From NCBI RefSeq assembly GCF_003173035.1, contig NZ_QGLE01000001.1, forward strand, positions 496,001-560,000: a stretch of DNA of 64,000 nt, in the 5' to 3' direction. Numbering within the stretch: position 1 is the first letter of the stretch; every line of letters begins with the position of its first letter. The translations under genes and the position numbers were made by a program. The notes beneath the pieces are model-generated. The model worked only from the letters and a program-made list of their open reading frames with translations, was not told the DNA's origin and did no database searches. Below, piece by piece: positions 53,469 through 63,080 of this stretch. The stretch is from Zavarzinia aquatilis (GTDB lineage: Bacteria > Pseudomonadota > Alphaproteobacteria > Zavarziniales > Zavarziniaceae).

Positions 53469-55694
53469 ATGACCGATGTGACCCTGGATTCGGGCGAGAT
53501 TCGCGACGTTTCGCTGTCGAGCGCCCTTGGCGAGCGTTATCTCGCCTATGCCCTGTCGACCATCATGGCGCGTTCGCTGCCGGATGTGCGCGACGGCCTG
53601 AAACCGGTGCACCGGCGCCTGCTCTATGCCATGCGCCAGCTGAAGCTGGACCCCAAGTCGGGCTACAAGAAATCCGCCCGCGTGGTCGGCGACGTGATGG
53701 GCAAGTTCCATCCCCATGGCGACCAGTCGATCTATGACGCGCTCGTGCGCCTCGCGCAGGATTTCGCCGTCCGCTACCCGCTGATCGACGGTCAGGGCAA
53801 TTTCGGCAATGTCGACGGCGATAATGCCGCGGCCATGCGCTATACCGAGGCCCGGCTGACCCGGGTGGCGGAGCTGCTGCTCCTTGATATCGACGACGAC
53901 ACGGTCGACTTCCGCCCAACCTATGACGGCGAGGAAAAGGAGCCGGTGGTCCTGCCGGCGGCTTTTCCCAACCTGCTCGCCAATGGCGCGCAGGGCATCG
54001 CGGTCGGCATGGCGACGGCGATCCCGCCTCATAATGTCGCCGAACTCTGCGCCGCCATCACCCTGCTGATCGACAAGCCCGATGCGGGCATCGACGAACT
54101 GGTCGCGCTGGTGCCCGGCCCCGATTTCCCCACGGGCGGCATCCTGGTCGAAGGCGCTGCCTCGATCCGCGAAGCCTATGCGACGGGCAAGGGCGCTTTC
54201 CGCCTGCGCGCCCGCTGGCATCAGGAAGACCTCGGCCGGGGCACCTGGGCCGTGATCGTGACCGAGATTCCCTATCAGGTGCAGAAGTCGCGCCTGATCG
54301 AGAAGATCGCCGAGCTGATCGAGCAGAAGAAACTGCCGCTGCTCGAGGATGTGCGCGACGAATCGACCGATGTCGTCCGCATCGTCCTTGTGCCGCGCAA
54401 TCGAACGGTCGCGCCCGAAATGCTGATGGAGGGGCTGTTCAAGCTCTCCGACCTTGAAACCCGCGCCCAGCTGAACATGAATGTTCTCGACAAGGGGCAA
54501 ATGCCGCGGGTCATGGGCCTGCGCGAAGTTCTGCAGGCCTTCGTCGATCACCGGATCGAGGTGGTGGTGCGGCGGGCCAACCGGCGCCTGTCCGAGATCG
54601 CGCATCGGCTGGAAATCCTCGGCGGCTATCTGATCGCCTATCTGAACCTCGACGAGGTGATCCGCATCATCCGCGAGGAAGATCATCCGAAGCCCGCGCT
54701 GATGGCGCGGTTCGAGCTGACCGACGTGCAGGCCGAGGCGATCCTGAACATGCGCCTGCGCTCCCTGCGCAAGCTCGAGGAATTCGAGATCCGCAAGGAA
54801 AACGAGGCCCTCCTCAAGGAACGCGCCGGGCTGGAGCGGCTGGTGGCGGAACCCGCGCGCCAGCGCAAGGCGGTGGCGCAGGGCGTCGCCGAAATCGCCA
54901 GGGAATTCGGCCCGGCCACGCCGCTGGGCAAGCGCCGCACGAGTTTCGCCGATGCCCCCGCGGTCATCGACCTGCCCTCGACTGCCTTCATCGAGCGCGA
55001 GCCGATCACCGTCGTCTGCTCGGCCAAGGGCTGGCTGCGGGCGCTGAAGGGCCATGTCGATACCGACGCCGACGTCCGCTTCAAGGAAGGCGACCACGGC
55101 CGTTACCTGATCAAGGCCGAAACCACGGACCGTCTGATCGTCTTCGCCACCAATGGCCGTTTCTTCACCCTCGGCTGTGACCGCCTGCCGGGTGGGCGCG
55201 GCCATGGCGAGCCGGTCCGGCTGATGGTCGACCTCGGCAACGATCAGGACATCGTCGCCATGTTCGTCCATAAGCCCGGCTCGAAACTCCTGCTCGCGGC
55301 GAGCGATGGCAAGGGTTTCATCGTCGCCGAGGACGATGTGGTCGCCCAGACCAAGGCCGGCAAGCAGATCATGACCCTGGGCGAGGGCGCGGAAGCCGCC
55401 TTCTGCCGCCGCATCGAGGGCGATCACGTCGCCGTCGTCGGCGAGAACCGCAAGCTGCTGGTCTATCCGCTGGCGGACGTGCCGGAGCTGGCGCGCGGCC
55501 GGGGCGTTACCCTGCAGAAATACAAGGATGGCGGCCTGTCGGATGTGACCGTCTTCGCCCTTGCCGCGGGCCTGAGCTGGCCCTATGGCACGGGGACGCG
55601 GACCGAAACGGCGCTGGCCGACTGGATCGGACCGAGGGGCAGCGCCGGACGGCTTGCGCCACGCGGCTTTCCGAAGTCCAACCGTTTTTCCTGA
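53469..55694 (+). CDS. parC: DNA topoisomerase IV subunit A
   Basis: Decatenates daughter chromosomes together with ParE. The 741-residue product has [15 protein letters not shown], the winged-helix region, the catalytic Tyr125 in [10 protein letters not shown], a coiled-coil tower and a short C-terminal beta-pinwheel. The position usually held by the quinolone-contact Ser after HPHGD is Gln here ([10 protein letters not shown]), which I believe is common in alphaproteobacterial ParC. The short C-terminal region separates it from GyrA. Confidence 0.95.
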   Translation: MTDVTLDSGEIRDVSLSSALGERYLAYALSTIMARSLPDVRDGLKPVHRRLLYAMRQLKLDPKSGYKKSARVVGDVMGKFHPHGDQSIYDALVRLAQDFAVRYPLIDGQGNFGNVDGDNAAAMRYTEARLTRVAELLLLDIDDDTVDFRPTYDGEEKEPVVLPAAFPNLLANGAQGIAVGMATAIPPHNVAELCAAITLLIDKPDAGIDELVALVPGPDFPTGGILVEGAASIREAYATGKGAFRLRARWHQEDLGRGTWAVIVTEIPYQVQKSRLIEKIAELIEQKKLPLLEDVRDESTDVVRIVLVPRNRTVAPEMLMEGLFKLSDLETRAQLNMNVLDKGQMPRVMGLREVLQAFVDHRIEVVVRRANRRLSEIAHRLEILGGYLIAYLNLDEVIRIIREEDHPKPALMARFELTDVQAEAILNMRLRSLRKLEEFEIRKENEALLKERAGLERLVAEPARQRKAVAQGVAEIAREFGPATPLGKRRTSFADAPAVIDLPSTAFIEREPITVVCSAKGWLRALKGHVDTDADVRFKEGDHGRYLIKAETTDRLIVFATNGRFFTLGCDRLPGGRGHGEPVRLMVDLGNDQDIVAMFVHKPGSKLLLAASDGKGFIVAEDDVVAQTKAGKQIMTLGEGAEAAFCRRIEGDHVAVVGENRKLLVYPLADVPELARGRGVTLQKYKDGGLSDVTVFALAAGLSWPYGTGTRTETALADWIGPRGSAGRLAPRGFPKSNRFS

Positions 55695-55742
55695 CCCCGG
55701 AATCGCTTGATCGCCCAGGGTCCGCGTGATTCAATCGCCGCC

Positions 55743-56060
55743 ATGTCTCTTGCCCAGGAAATACGCCGCCATTCCCGCCAGGCCGTGGTGCCGACGGTCG
55801 CCATCTGCGTGGCGGCCTATTTCGGCTATCACCTGGCGCAGGGCGATTATGGCCTCGTTTCCTGGCTGCGCCTGACCCACGAGATCGAGCAGACCAAGGC
55901 CGAACTCGCCCAGGTCAGCGCCGAGCGCGAGGCGCTGGAGCGGCGGGTGACCCTGCTGCGCCCCGAGAGCCTCGACCGCGACATGATCGAGGAACGCGCC
56001 CGCGTCATCCTCGGCTTCGCGCATGAGAATGACGTCGTCATTCTGACCCCCGCCCAGTAA
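55743..56060 (+). CDS. ftsB: Septum formation initiator FtsB/DivIC
   Basis: Bitopic divisome protein. From ATG 55743 there are 105 residues: a short cytoplasmic N-terminus, one span (AVVPTVAICVAAYFGYHLA), then a periplasmic coiled coil (LRLTHEIEQTKAELAQV ... REALERRV) and a C-terminal globular tail with DMIEERARVILGFAHENDVV. It lies upstream of pdhA as in most alphaproteobacteria, but is not next to eno here. Confidence 0.9.
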   Translation: MSLAQEIRRHSRQAVVPTVAICVAAYFGYHLAQGDYGLVSWLRLTHEIEQTKAELAQVSAEREALERRVTLLRPESLDRDMIEERARVILGFAHENDVVILTPAQ

Positions 56061-56372
56061 CAGGGCCGCCGGGTCGCCGGTACTGCTTCCGGTATCTGCT
56101 TTTCCTGACCGTCGCCCGAGCCTCTTTTTCGCTGCGTCGGCGGGGCGGTTTCGCATCGAAATTTCTACGTCTCAGGCCGTTTTATGGTCCCGAAGGCATT
56201 TTTGCTCGCGTGTTGGCAACCAATTCATGCGATTGCGCATGATTGTCCCGATTGCGTCGCAGCACATCATTCAAAAACGCCCTCTTTCACCATTTGCGAA
56301 GTTGCCCGGGATGTGAACGTGGTTATTGTCGCGCCCAACGGTTGCGTAAGGCACGACTTCACGGAGGATTCC
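56061..56372. other. Intergenic region before the pyruvate dehydrogenase cluster
   Basis: A 312-base gap with no supported gene; an open frame in it merely extends the pdhA frame upstream. It includes an inverted repeat at 56225-56242 and a good GGAGG for pdhA at about 56364. It presumably carries the pdh promoter, but I cannot identify convincing -35/-10 elements. Confidence 0.5.
56225..56242. promoter_or_regulatory. Inverted repeat upstream of pdhA
   Basis: TCATGCG-ATTG-CGCATGA is a perfect 7-bp inverted repeat, 130 bases before the pdhA start. It is a candidate operator for a regulator of the pyruvate dehydrogenase genes. It does not match the E. coli PdhR site. Confidence 0.4.
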
Positions 56373-57377
56373 ATGGCCAAGGCAGGGCAGAAGAAGCAGG
56401 CGGACGAGCCGATCGTGGCGGGTCCGGGGCCTGAATTGATCGACTATTACCGCGAAATGCTGCTGATCCGCCGCTTCGAGGAGAAGGCGGGCCAGATGTA
56501 TGGCATGGGCCTGATCGGCGGCTTCTGCCACCTCTATATCGGTCAGGAAGCGGTCGTCGTCGGGATGCAGGCGGCGCTGAAGGAAGGCGACGCCGTCATC
56601 ACCGGCTATCGCGATCACGGCCACATGCTGGCCGCCGGCATGGACGCCAAGGGTGTCATGGCCGAGCTGACCGGGCGCAGCGGGGGCTATTCCCGGGGCA
56701 AGGGCGGCTCCATGCACATGTTCTCGAAGGAAAAGCAGTTCTACGGCGGCCACGGCATCGTCGGCGCCCAGGTGCCGCTCGGCACCGGCGTCGCCTTCGC
56801 CATGAAGTACCGCAAGACCGACAATGTCTGCCTCGCCTATTTCGGCGACGGCGCGGCCAACCAGGGCCAGGTCTACGAGAGCTTCAACATGGCCGAGCTG
56901 TGGCGCCTGCCGGTCATCTATGTGATCGAGAACAACCAGTACGCCATGGGCACCGCCGTCGCCCGCGCCTCGGCCCAGACCAAGCTGCACCGCCGGGGCG
57001 ACAGCTTCAACATCCCGGGCCGGGAAGTCGACGGCATGGATGTGATCGCCGTGCGCGAAGCCGGCCGCGAAGCCGTGAAATGGGCGCGCGAGGGTAACGG
57101 TCCCTATCTTCTCGAAATGAAGACCTACCGTTACCGCGGCCATTCCATGTCCGACCCCGCGAAATACCGCACCAAGGAAGAGGTGCAGAAGATGCGGACG
57201 GAACATGACCCCATCGACCACGCCCGCGAGCAGCTGCTCACTGCCGGTCTCGTCGACGAGGCGGGCCTGAAGGCGATCGACGCCGAGGTGAAGAAGATCG
57301 TCGCCGAGGCGGCGGACTTCGCGCAGACGAGCCCGGAGCCCGATCCGAGCGAACTCATGACCGACATCCTCCTCTAA
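56373..57377 (+). CDS. pdhA: Pyruvate dehydrogenase E1 component, alpha subunit
   Basis: Thiamine-diphosphate-binding alpha chain of the alpha2beta2 E1, decarboxylating pyruvate. From ATG 56373 (GGAGG 5-9 bases upstream) it has 334 residues: [46 protein letters not shown], the ThDP motif [20 protein letters not shown] and the loop [20 protein letters not shown]. It is the first gene of pdhA-pdhB-pdhC-lpdA-lipA. Confidence 0.97.
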   Translation: MAKAGQKKQADEPIVAGPGPELIDYYREMLLIRRFEEKAGQMYGMGLIGGFCHLYIGQEAVVVGMQAALKEGDAVITGYRDHGHMLAAGMDAKGVMAELTGRSGGYSRGKGGSMHMFSKEKQFYGGHGIVGAQVPLGTGVAFAMKYRKTDNVCLAYFGDGAANQGQVYESFNMAELWRLPVIYVIENNQYAMGTAVARASAQTKLHRRGDSFNIPGREVDGMDVIAVREAGREAVKWAREGNGPYLLEMKTYRYRGHSMSDPAKYRTKEEVQKMRTEHDPIDHAREQLLTAGLVDEAGLKAIDAEVKKIVAEAADFAQTSPEPDPSELMTDILL

Positions 57378-57402
57378 GGCCGGGCAAGACGGAAAAAACA
57401 TC

Positions 57403-58755
57403 ATGGCAATCGACATTCTGATGCCCGCGCTTTCGCCGACCATGACCGAAGGCAAGCTGGCCAAATGGCTGGTGAAAGAGGGCGACACGGTAAAATCCGG
57501 CGACGTGATCGCCGAAATCGAAACCGACAAGGCGACGATGGAAGTCGAGGCGGTCGACGAGGGCAAGATCGAGAAGATCCTGATCGCCGAAGGCACCGAC
57601 AATGTCGCCGTCAACACGGTGATCGCCCAGATCGCGGGCGAGGGGGCTTCGGCCAGCCCGGCCCCGGCACCGGTCGCCGCGCCCGCCGCACCGGCCCCTG
57701 CGCCGGTCGCGGAAGCGCCCCGGGTCTATGCCGCGCCGGCCGCCGCGCCGGTCAGCGACCTGCCGGCGGGTCCGACCGTGACCATGACCGTGCGCGAGGC
57801 CCTGCGCGACGCCATGGCCGAGGAAATGCGCACCGACGCTTCCGTCTTCGTGATGGGCGAGGAAGTGGCGCAGTACCAGGGCGCCTATAAGGTGACGCAG
57901 GGCCTGCTCGATGAATTCGGGCCGGAGCGGGTGATCGACACGCCGATCACCGAATATGGCTTCGCCGGTCTCGGCGTCGGCGCGGCCTTCGCCGGGCTGA
58001 AGCCGATCGTCGAATTCATGACCTTCAACTTCGCCATGCAGGCGATCGACCACATCATCAATTCGGCGGCCAAGACGCTCTACATGTCGGGCGGCCAGCA
58101 ATCCTCGCCCATCGTGTTCCGCGGCCCCAATGGCGCCGCCTCCCGCGTCGGCGCCCAGCACAGCCAGTGCTATGCCTCGTGGTACGCCCATTGCCCGGGC
58201 ATGAAGGTGGTCGCGCCCTATTCGGCGGCCGATGCCAAGGGCCTTTTAAAGGCGGCGATCCGCGATCCCAACCCGATCGTCTTCCTCGAGAATGAAATCC
58301 TCTACGGCAAGAGCTTCGAGGTGCCGACGGCCGATTACGTGCTGCCCATCGGCAAGGCGCGCATCGCCCGGCCGGGCAAGGATGTCACCCTGATCGCCTT
58401 CTCGATCAGCGTCATGCACGCGCTGGCCGCCGCCGAGATCCTGGCGGGCGAGGGGATCGACGCCGAGGTGATCGACCTGCGCTCGGTCCGTCCGATCGAC
58501 GTCGAGACCGTGGTGCGCTCGGTCCAGAAGACCAACCGCGCCGTCACGGTGGAAGAGGGCTGGGCCGCCTGCGGCATCGGCTCGGAAATCGCCGCCCTGA
58601 TCATGGAAAACGCCTTCGACTGGCTCGACGCCCCGGTTGCCCGGGTCGCTGGCAAGGATGTGCCCATGCCCTATGCCGCGAACCTCGAGAAACTGGCGCT
58701 GCCCCATGCGGGCGACATCGTGGCGGCGGCGAAAGCCGTCCTCTACCGCGTCTGA
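57403..58755 (+). CDS. pdhB: Pyruvate dehydrogenase E1 component, beta subunit with N-terminal lipoyl domain
   Basis: A 450-residue beta chain. Residues 1-80 are a complete lipoyl domain with the lipoylation Lys in [12 protein letters not shown], then an Ala/Pro linker to about residue 122, then the E1 beta catalytic domain ([61 protein letters not shown]). The extra lipoyl domain is the alphaproteobacterial form. At DNA level the lipoyl part closely resembles that of pdhC. Confidence 0.97.
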   Translation: MAIDILMPALSPTMTEGKLAKWLVKEGDTVKSGDVIAEIETDKATMEVEAVDEGKIEKILIAEGTDNVAVNTVIAQIAGEGASASPAPAPVAAPAAPAPAPVAEAPRVYAAPAAAPVSDLPAGPTVTMTVREALRDAMAEEMRTDASVFVMGEEVAQYQGAYKVTQGLLDEFGPERVIDTPITEYGFAGLGVGAAFAGLKPIVEFMTFNFAMQAIDHIINSAAKTLYMSGGQQSSPIVFRGPNGAASRVGAQHSQCYASWYAHCPGMKVVAPYSAADAKGLLKAAIRDPNPIVFLENEILYGKSFEVPTADYVLPIGKARIARPGKDVTLIAFSISVMHALAAAEILAGEGIDAEVIDLRSVRPIDVETVVRSVQKTNRAVTVEEGWAACGIGSEIAALIMENAFDWLDAPVARVAGKDVPMPYAANLEKLALPHAGDIVAAAKAVLYRV

Positions 58756-58769
58756 GAGGGAGAGCAGAC

Positions 58770-60038
58770 ATGGCCATCGAAATCCTGATGCCCGCCCTCT
58801 CGCCCACGATGACCGAGGGCAAGCTGGCCAAATGGCTGGTGAAGGAAGGCGACACCATCAAATCCGGCGACGTCATCGCCGAGATCGAGACCGACAAGGC
58901 GACCATGGAAGTGGAAGCCGTCGACGAAGGTACCGTCGCGAAAATCCTGGTGCCGGAAGGCACGGATAATGTCGCGGTCAACACCGTGATCGCCCTCGTT
59001 GCCGGCGAGGGCGAGGATGCCTCGGCCGCCGCCGCGCCGAAGGCCGCGCCCGCCGCCGCACCTGCGCCTGTCGCCGCCGCGCCTGTCGCGGCTGCCGCCC
59101 CGGCACCCGCGGCCGCATCGGCCCCGGCACCCGCCGGTGCCCGCGTCTTCGCCAGCCCGCTGGCCAAGCGCATCGCCAAGGATTCGGGTGTCGACCTTGC
59201 CGCCGTGAGGGGCTCCGGCCCCCATGGCCGCATCGTGAAGGCGGATGTCGAAGCCGCCGCCATGGCGCCCAAACCGGCACCGGCCGCTGTCGCCGCTGCC
59301 GCCCCGGTCGCGGCGCCGGCCCCGGCGCCGAAGCCCGCCGTCTTCCCGTTCCCCGAGGGCTCCTTCACCTCGGTCCCGAACGACGGTATGCGCAAGACGG
59401 TGGCGAAGCGCCTGACCGAGGCGAAGTCGACCATCCCGCATTTCTACCTGACCATTGACTGCGAGCTGGACGAGCTGCTGGCCCTGCGCAGCCAGCTGAA
59501 CGCCAAGTCGCCGGCCAAGATTTCGGTGAATGACTTCATCCTGCGGGCCTCGGCCCTCGCGCTGAAGAAAGTGCCGGCGGCCAATGCGACCTGGACCGAC
59601 GACGCGATCCTGCGCCACAAGCACGCCGATGTCGCGGTGGCGGTCGCCATCGACGGCGGCCTGATCACCCCCATCGTCTTCAACGCGGAGGCGAAGGGCC
59701 TCGCCGCCATCGCCGCCGAGACCAAGGACCTCGCCGAGCGGGCGCGGTCGCGCAAGCTGAAGCCGGCGGAATATCAGGGTGGCACCTTCTCGATCTCCAA
59801 CCTCGGCATGTTCGGGATCAAGGAATTCGCCGCCGTGATCAACCCGCCCCATGGCGCCATCCTCGCCATCGGCGCGGGCGAGAAGCGGCCGGTGGTGAAG
59901 GGCGGGGCCCTCGCGGTCGCGACCGTCATGACCGTCACCCTGTCCTGCGACCACCGGGTGGTCGACGGCGCGGTGGGCGCCGAATTCCTCGCCGCCTTCA
60001 AGGGTCTGATCGAAGACCCGATGACCATGATGCTGTGA
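58770..60038 (+). CDS. pdhC: Dihydrolipoyllysine acetyltransferase, PDH E2 component
   Basis: Core of the pyruvate dehydrogenase complex, transferring acetyl groups to CoA. The 422-residue product has one lipoyl domain (1-80, Lys in [11 protein letters not shown]), an Ala/Pro linker, the peripheral subunit-binding domain at about 128-165 ([18 protein letters not shown]), a second linker, and the catalytic domain with the active-site DHRVVDG near the C-terminus. It lies 14 bases after pdhB. Confidence 0.97.
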   Translation: MAIEILMPALSPTMTEGKLAKWLVKEGDTIKSGDVIAEIETDKATMEVEAVDEGTVAKILVPEGTDNVAVNTVIALVAGEGEDASAAAAPKAAPAAAPAPVAAAPVAAAAPAPAAASAPAPAGARVFASPLAKRIAKDSGVDLAAVRGSGPHGRIVKADVEAAAMAPKPAPAAVAAAAPVAAPAPAPKPAVFPFPEGSFTSVPNDGMRKTVAKRLTEAKSTIPHFYLTIDCELDELLALRSQLNAKSPAKISVNDFILRASALALKKVPAANATWTDDAILRHKHADVAVAVAIDGGLITPIVFNAEAKGLAAIAAETKDLAERARSRKLKPAEYQGGTFSISNLGMFGIKEFAAVINPPHGAILAIGAGEKRPVVKGGALAVATVMTVTLSCDHRVVDGAVGAEFLAAFKGLIEDPMTMML

Positions 60039-60048
60039 GGAGACGAAG

Positions 60049-61446
60049 ATGGCTGAGAATTTCGATGTCATCATCGTCGGCGGCGGCCCGGGCGGCTATG
60101 TCGCGGCGATCCGCGCGGCGCAGCTGGGCTTCAAGACCGCCGTCGTCGAGAAGAAGCACCTGGGCGGCATCTGCCTGAACTGGGGCTGCATCCCCACGAA
60201 GGCGTTGCTGCGCTCGGCGGAGATTTACCACTACATGCAGCACCCCGGCGACTACGGGCTGTCGGTCACCGGGGCCAGCTTCGACATCAAGAAGATCGTC
60301 GAGCGTTCGCGCGGCGTCTCCAAGCGCCTGAACGGCGGCGTCGCCTTCCTGATGAAGAAGAACAAGGTCACCGTCATCGACGGCGTCGCCAAACTGACCG
60401 GCGCGACCTCGGTCACCGTCACCAAGGATGGCGCCAAGGTTGGCGATTATGCGGCCAAGCACGTCATCCTGGCGACCGGCGCCCGGCCGCGCGCGCTGCC
60501 CGGCCTCGAGCCGGACGGCAAGCTGGTCTGGACTTACTTTGAAGCGATGGTGCCGGAGTTCACGCCGAAGTCGCTGCTCGTCGTCGGCTCGGGTGCCATC
60601 GGCATTGAATTCGCCAGCTTCTACCGGACCCTCGGCGTCGACGTCACCGTGGTCGAGGTGATGTCGCAGATCCTGCCCGTGGAAGACGAGGAAATCGCCG
60701 CCCATGTGAAGAAGCGCCTGGAAAAGCAGGGGATGAAGATCATCACCTCGGCCAAGGTGCTGGGCCTGAAGAAAGCCGCCGACAGCGTCACCGCGACCAT
60801 CGAGGATGCCAAGGGCGTCAAGTCCGAACTCACCGTCGATCGGGTGATCTCGGCCGTCGGCGTCGTCGGCAATATCGAGGACCTGGGGCTCGAGGCGCTG
60901 GGTGTTACGACCGAGAAGGGCTGCATCAAGATCGACGGCTTCGGCCGGACCAATGTGCCCGGGCTGTACGCCATCGGCGACGTCGCCGGCCCGCCCATGC
61001 TGGCCCATAAGGCGGAGCACGAGGGTGTGATTTGCGTCGAAGCCATCGCCGGCAAGCATCCGCACCCGATGAAGAAGGAACAGATCCCGGGCTGCACCTA
61101 TTGCAACCCGCAGGTCGCTTCCGTCGGCCTGACCGAAAAGAAGGCCAAGGAGGCCGGCTACGAGGTCAAGGTCGGCCGCTTCCCCTTCACCGGCAACGGC
61201 AAGGCGATTGCCCTTGGCGAGGATCAGGGTCTGGTGAAGACCATATTCGATGCCAAGACCGGACAATTGCTGGGCGCCCACATGGTCGGGGCCGAGGTCA
61301 CGGAACTGATCCAGGGCTTCGTCGTCGCCATGGGGCTGGAAACCACGGAAGAGGAGCTGATGCACACGGTATTCCCGCATCCCACCCTCTCCGAAATGAT
61401 GCATGAAGCGGTGCTTGACGCTTACGGTCGGGCCATTCACATCTAG
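60049..61446 (+). CDS. lpdA: Dihydrolipoyl dehydrogenase
   Basis: E3 flavoprotein that reoxidises lipoyl groups with NAD+. The 465-residue product has the FAD motif DVIIVGGGPGGYVAAIRA, the redox disulfide GGICLNWGCIPTKALL, the NAD-binding VVGSGAIGIEFASF, AIGDVAGPPMLAHKAEHEG and the C-terminal His-Glu pair in HPTLSEMMHEAV. RBS GAGGAG is close upstream. Being in the pdh cluster, it most likely serves PDH. Confidence 0.97.
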   Translation: MAENFDVIIVGGGPGGYVAAIRAAQLGFKTAVVEKKHLGGICLNWGCIPTKALLRSAEIYHYMQHPGDYGLSVTGASFDIKKIVERSRGVSKRLNGGVAFLMKKNKVTVIDGVAKLTGATSVTVTKDGAKVGDYAAKHVILATGARPRALPGLEPDGKLVWTYFEAMVPEFTPKSLLVVGSGAIGIEFASFYRTLGVDVTVVEVMSQILPVEDEEIAAHVKKRLEKQGMKIITSAKVLGLKKAADSVTATIEDAKGVKSELTVDRVISAVGVVGNIEDLGLEALGVTTEKGCIKIDGFGRTNVPGLYAIGDVAGPPMLAHKAEHEGVICVEAIAGKHPHPMKKEQIPGCTYCNPQVASVGLTEKKAKEAGYEVKVGRFPFTGNGKAIALGEDQGLVKTIFDAKTGQLLGAHMVGAEVTELIQGFVVAMGLETTEEELMHTVFPHPTLSEMMHEAVLDAYGRAIHI

Positions 61447-61449
61447 GGC

Positions 61450-62397
61450 ATGACGATGAACGATCTTCCGGCCATCAAGGACGTGAGCGATCAGGTGACG
61501 GCGCGCATCCGCACGCCGAAACCCGACTGGCTGCGCGTCAAGGCCCCGACCAGCCCGGAATATGCGGAAACGCGCCGGCTGATGCGCGACCTCCGCCTCA
61601 ACACGGTGTGCGAGGAGGCGGCCTGCCCCAATATCGGGGAATGCTGGAAGAAGAAGCACGCGACGGTGATGATCCTGGGCGATACCTGCACCCGGGCCTG
61701 CGCCTTCTGCAACATCAAGACCGGGATGCCCGCGCATCCCGATCCTGACGAGCCCGACAATGTCGCCATCGCGGTCGGCGAGATGGGCCTCGAGCATGTG
61801 GTCATCACCTCGGTCGACCGGGACGACCTCGCCGATGGCGGCGCCGACCAGTTCGTCAAGGTGATCACCCGCCTGCGCGAGACGGCGCCGCGCACCACCA
61901 TCGAAATCCTGACCCCCGATTTCATGCGGAAGGACGGGGCCGTCGAGGCGGTGGTGAAGGCGAAGCCCGACGTCTACAACCACAATCTCGAGACCGTGCC
62001 GCGGCTTTATCCGACCATCCGGCCGGGCGCGCGTTACTTCCATTCGCTCCGCCTGCTCAATCAGGTGAAGGAACTGGACCCGACGGTGTTCACCAAGTCG
62101 GGCATCATGGTCGGCCTCGGCGAGACCAAGGCCGAGGTCTATCAGGTCATGGACGATCTGCGTTCCGCGGATGTCGACTTCATCACCATCGGCCAGTATC
62201 TTCAGCCGACACCGAAGCACGCCGCCGTGGACCGCTTCGTCACGCCCGAGGAATTCGCCGATTACGCCAGCATGGCGCGGGCGAAGGGATTCCTGATGGT
62301 TTCCGCCTCGCCGCTGACGCGCTCCTCCCACCACGCGGGCGAGGATTTTCTGAAGCTGAAAGCCGCGCGGGAGGCCAGGGTCGCCGCGCGGGCGTGA
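61450..62397 (+). CDS. lipA: Lipoyl synthase
   Basis: Radical-SAM enzyme inserting two sulfurs into octanoyl groups of E2 and of the PdhB lipoyl domain. The 315-residue product has the auxiliary cluster motif [12 protein letters not shown] and the radical-SAM CTRACAFC, plus a C-terminal [10 protein letters not shown] with the serine ligand. It starts 3 bases after the lpdA stop, so cofactor synthesis is linked to the complex that needs it. Confidence 0.97.
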   Translation: MTMNDLPAIKDVSDQVTARIRTPKPDWLRVKAPTSPEYAETRRLMRDLRLNTVCEEAACPNIGECWKKKHATVMILGDTCTRACAFCNIKTGMPAHPDPDEPDNVAIAVGEMGLEHVVITSVDRDDLADGGADQFVKVITRLRETAPRTTIEILTPDFMRKDGAVEAVVKAKPDVYNHNLETVPRLYPTIRPGARYFHSLRLLNQVKELDPTVFTKSGIMVGLGETKAEVYQVMDDLRSADVDFITIGQYLQPTPKHAAVDRFVTPEEFADYASMARAKGFLMVSASPLTRSSHHAGEDFLKLKAAREARVAARA

Positions 62398-62410
62398 CCG
62401 AGACGGATGG

Positions 62411-62866
62411 ATGCCGCGTTATACCGAAGTCAAGACGCTCCCCTATAGCGCGGCGCAACTCTTCGATCTGGTCGCCGATATCGGTCGCTACCCCGAATTC
62501 CTGCCCTGGTGCGTCGGCGCCCGGATCAGGGCGCGGGGCGACACGCTGATCATCGCTGACCTGATGATCGGCTATAAAGCCTTCCGCGAGCGTTTCACCT
62601 CCGCCGTCTCGCTGATGCCGCCCGACAATATCGACGTGACCTTCACCGAAGGCCCCTTCGCCTATCTGAAGAACCACTGGCGCTTCCTGCCGACGCCGGA
62701 CGGCAGCCCGGGCTGCGTCATCGACTTCCTCGTGGACTTCGAATTCAAGAACAAGGTCTATCAGCAGGTCATCGGCGGCGTGTTCGAGGACGCCGCGCGG
62801 CGCATGGTCGCCGCCTTCGAGACCCGCGCCCACGCCCTCTACGGCGACGCCGGCGCCGCCGCCTGA
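62411..62866 (+). CDS. COQ10/RatA-like START-domain protein
   Basis: A 151-residue helix-grip protein of the polyketide-cyclase/COQ10 family, expected to bind ubiquinone or a related lipid. RatA-type toxins of enterobacteria belong to the same family. Family features are LPYSAAQLFDLVADIGRYPEFLPWC near the start, LMIGYKAFRERFTS, and the C-terminal helix VFEDAARRMVAAFETRA. It is directly downstream of lipA as in many alphaproteobacteria. The COQ10-like role is more likely than a toxin in this context. Confidence 0.88.
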   Translation: MPRYTEVKTLPYSAAQLFDLVADIGRYPEFLPWCVGARIRARGDTLIIADLMIGYKAFRERFTSAVSLMPPDNIDVTFTEGPFAYLKNHWRFLPTPDGSPGCVIDFLVDFEFKNKVYQQVIGGVFEDAARRMVAAFETRAHALYGDAGAAA

Positions 62867-63011
62867 CGTCAGACCCGATCCAGCCCCGCCGGTAGCTCCC
62901 GCGTGAACATCCGATGTTACGGCGCCGGCTTGGCGCAGCCATAATCAACTATAAAAACATGTATTTAGAAATTTATAACTAATAAAATTTGCGTTAATTA
63001 ATCTGAATCCG

Positions 63012-63040
63012 TTGACTCCGTGTTAAATCCTGCCTATCCC
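63012..63040 (+). promoter_or_regulatory. Possible sigma-70 promoter for the flavin monooxygenase gene
   Basis: TTGACT at 63012-63017 and TATCCC at 63035-63040 are spaced by 17 bases, at the end of an AT-rich stretch (about 62935-63005) in an otherwise GC-rich window. The -10 is weak. The start codon lies 41 bases after the -10. Confidence 0.35.
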
Positions 63041-63080
63041 TGATTTCACAGTAAATTTGTTTCGCCGAAGGGAAAGTGCC

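Noticed and set aside
52554-55427. A long minus-strand extension upstream of coaA through recO and parC
   Set aside because: The coaA homology begins at 52553; the extension is antisense to recO and parC and has no recognisable sequence.
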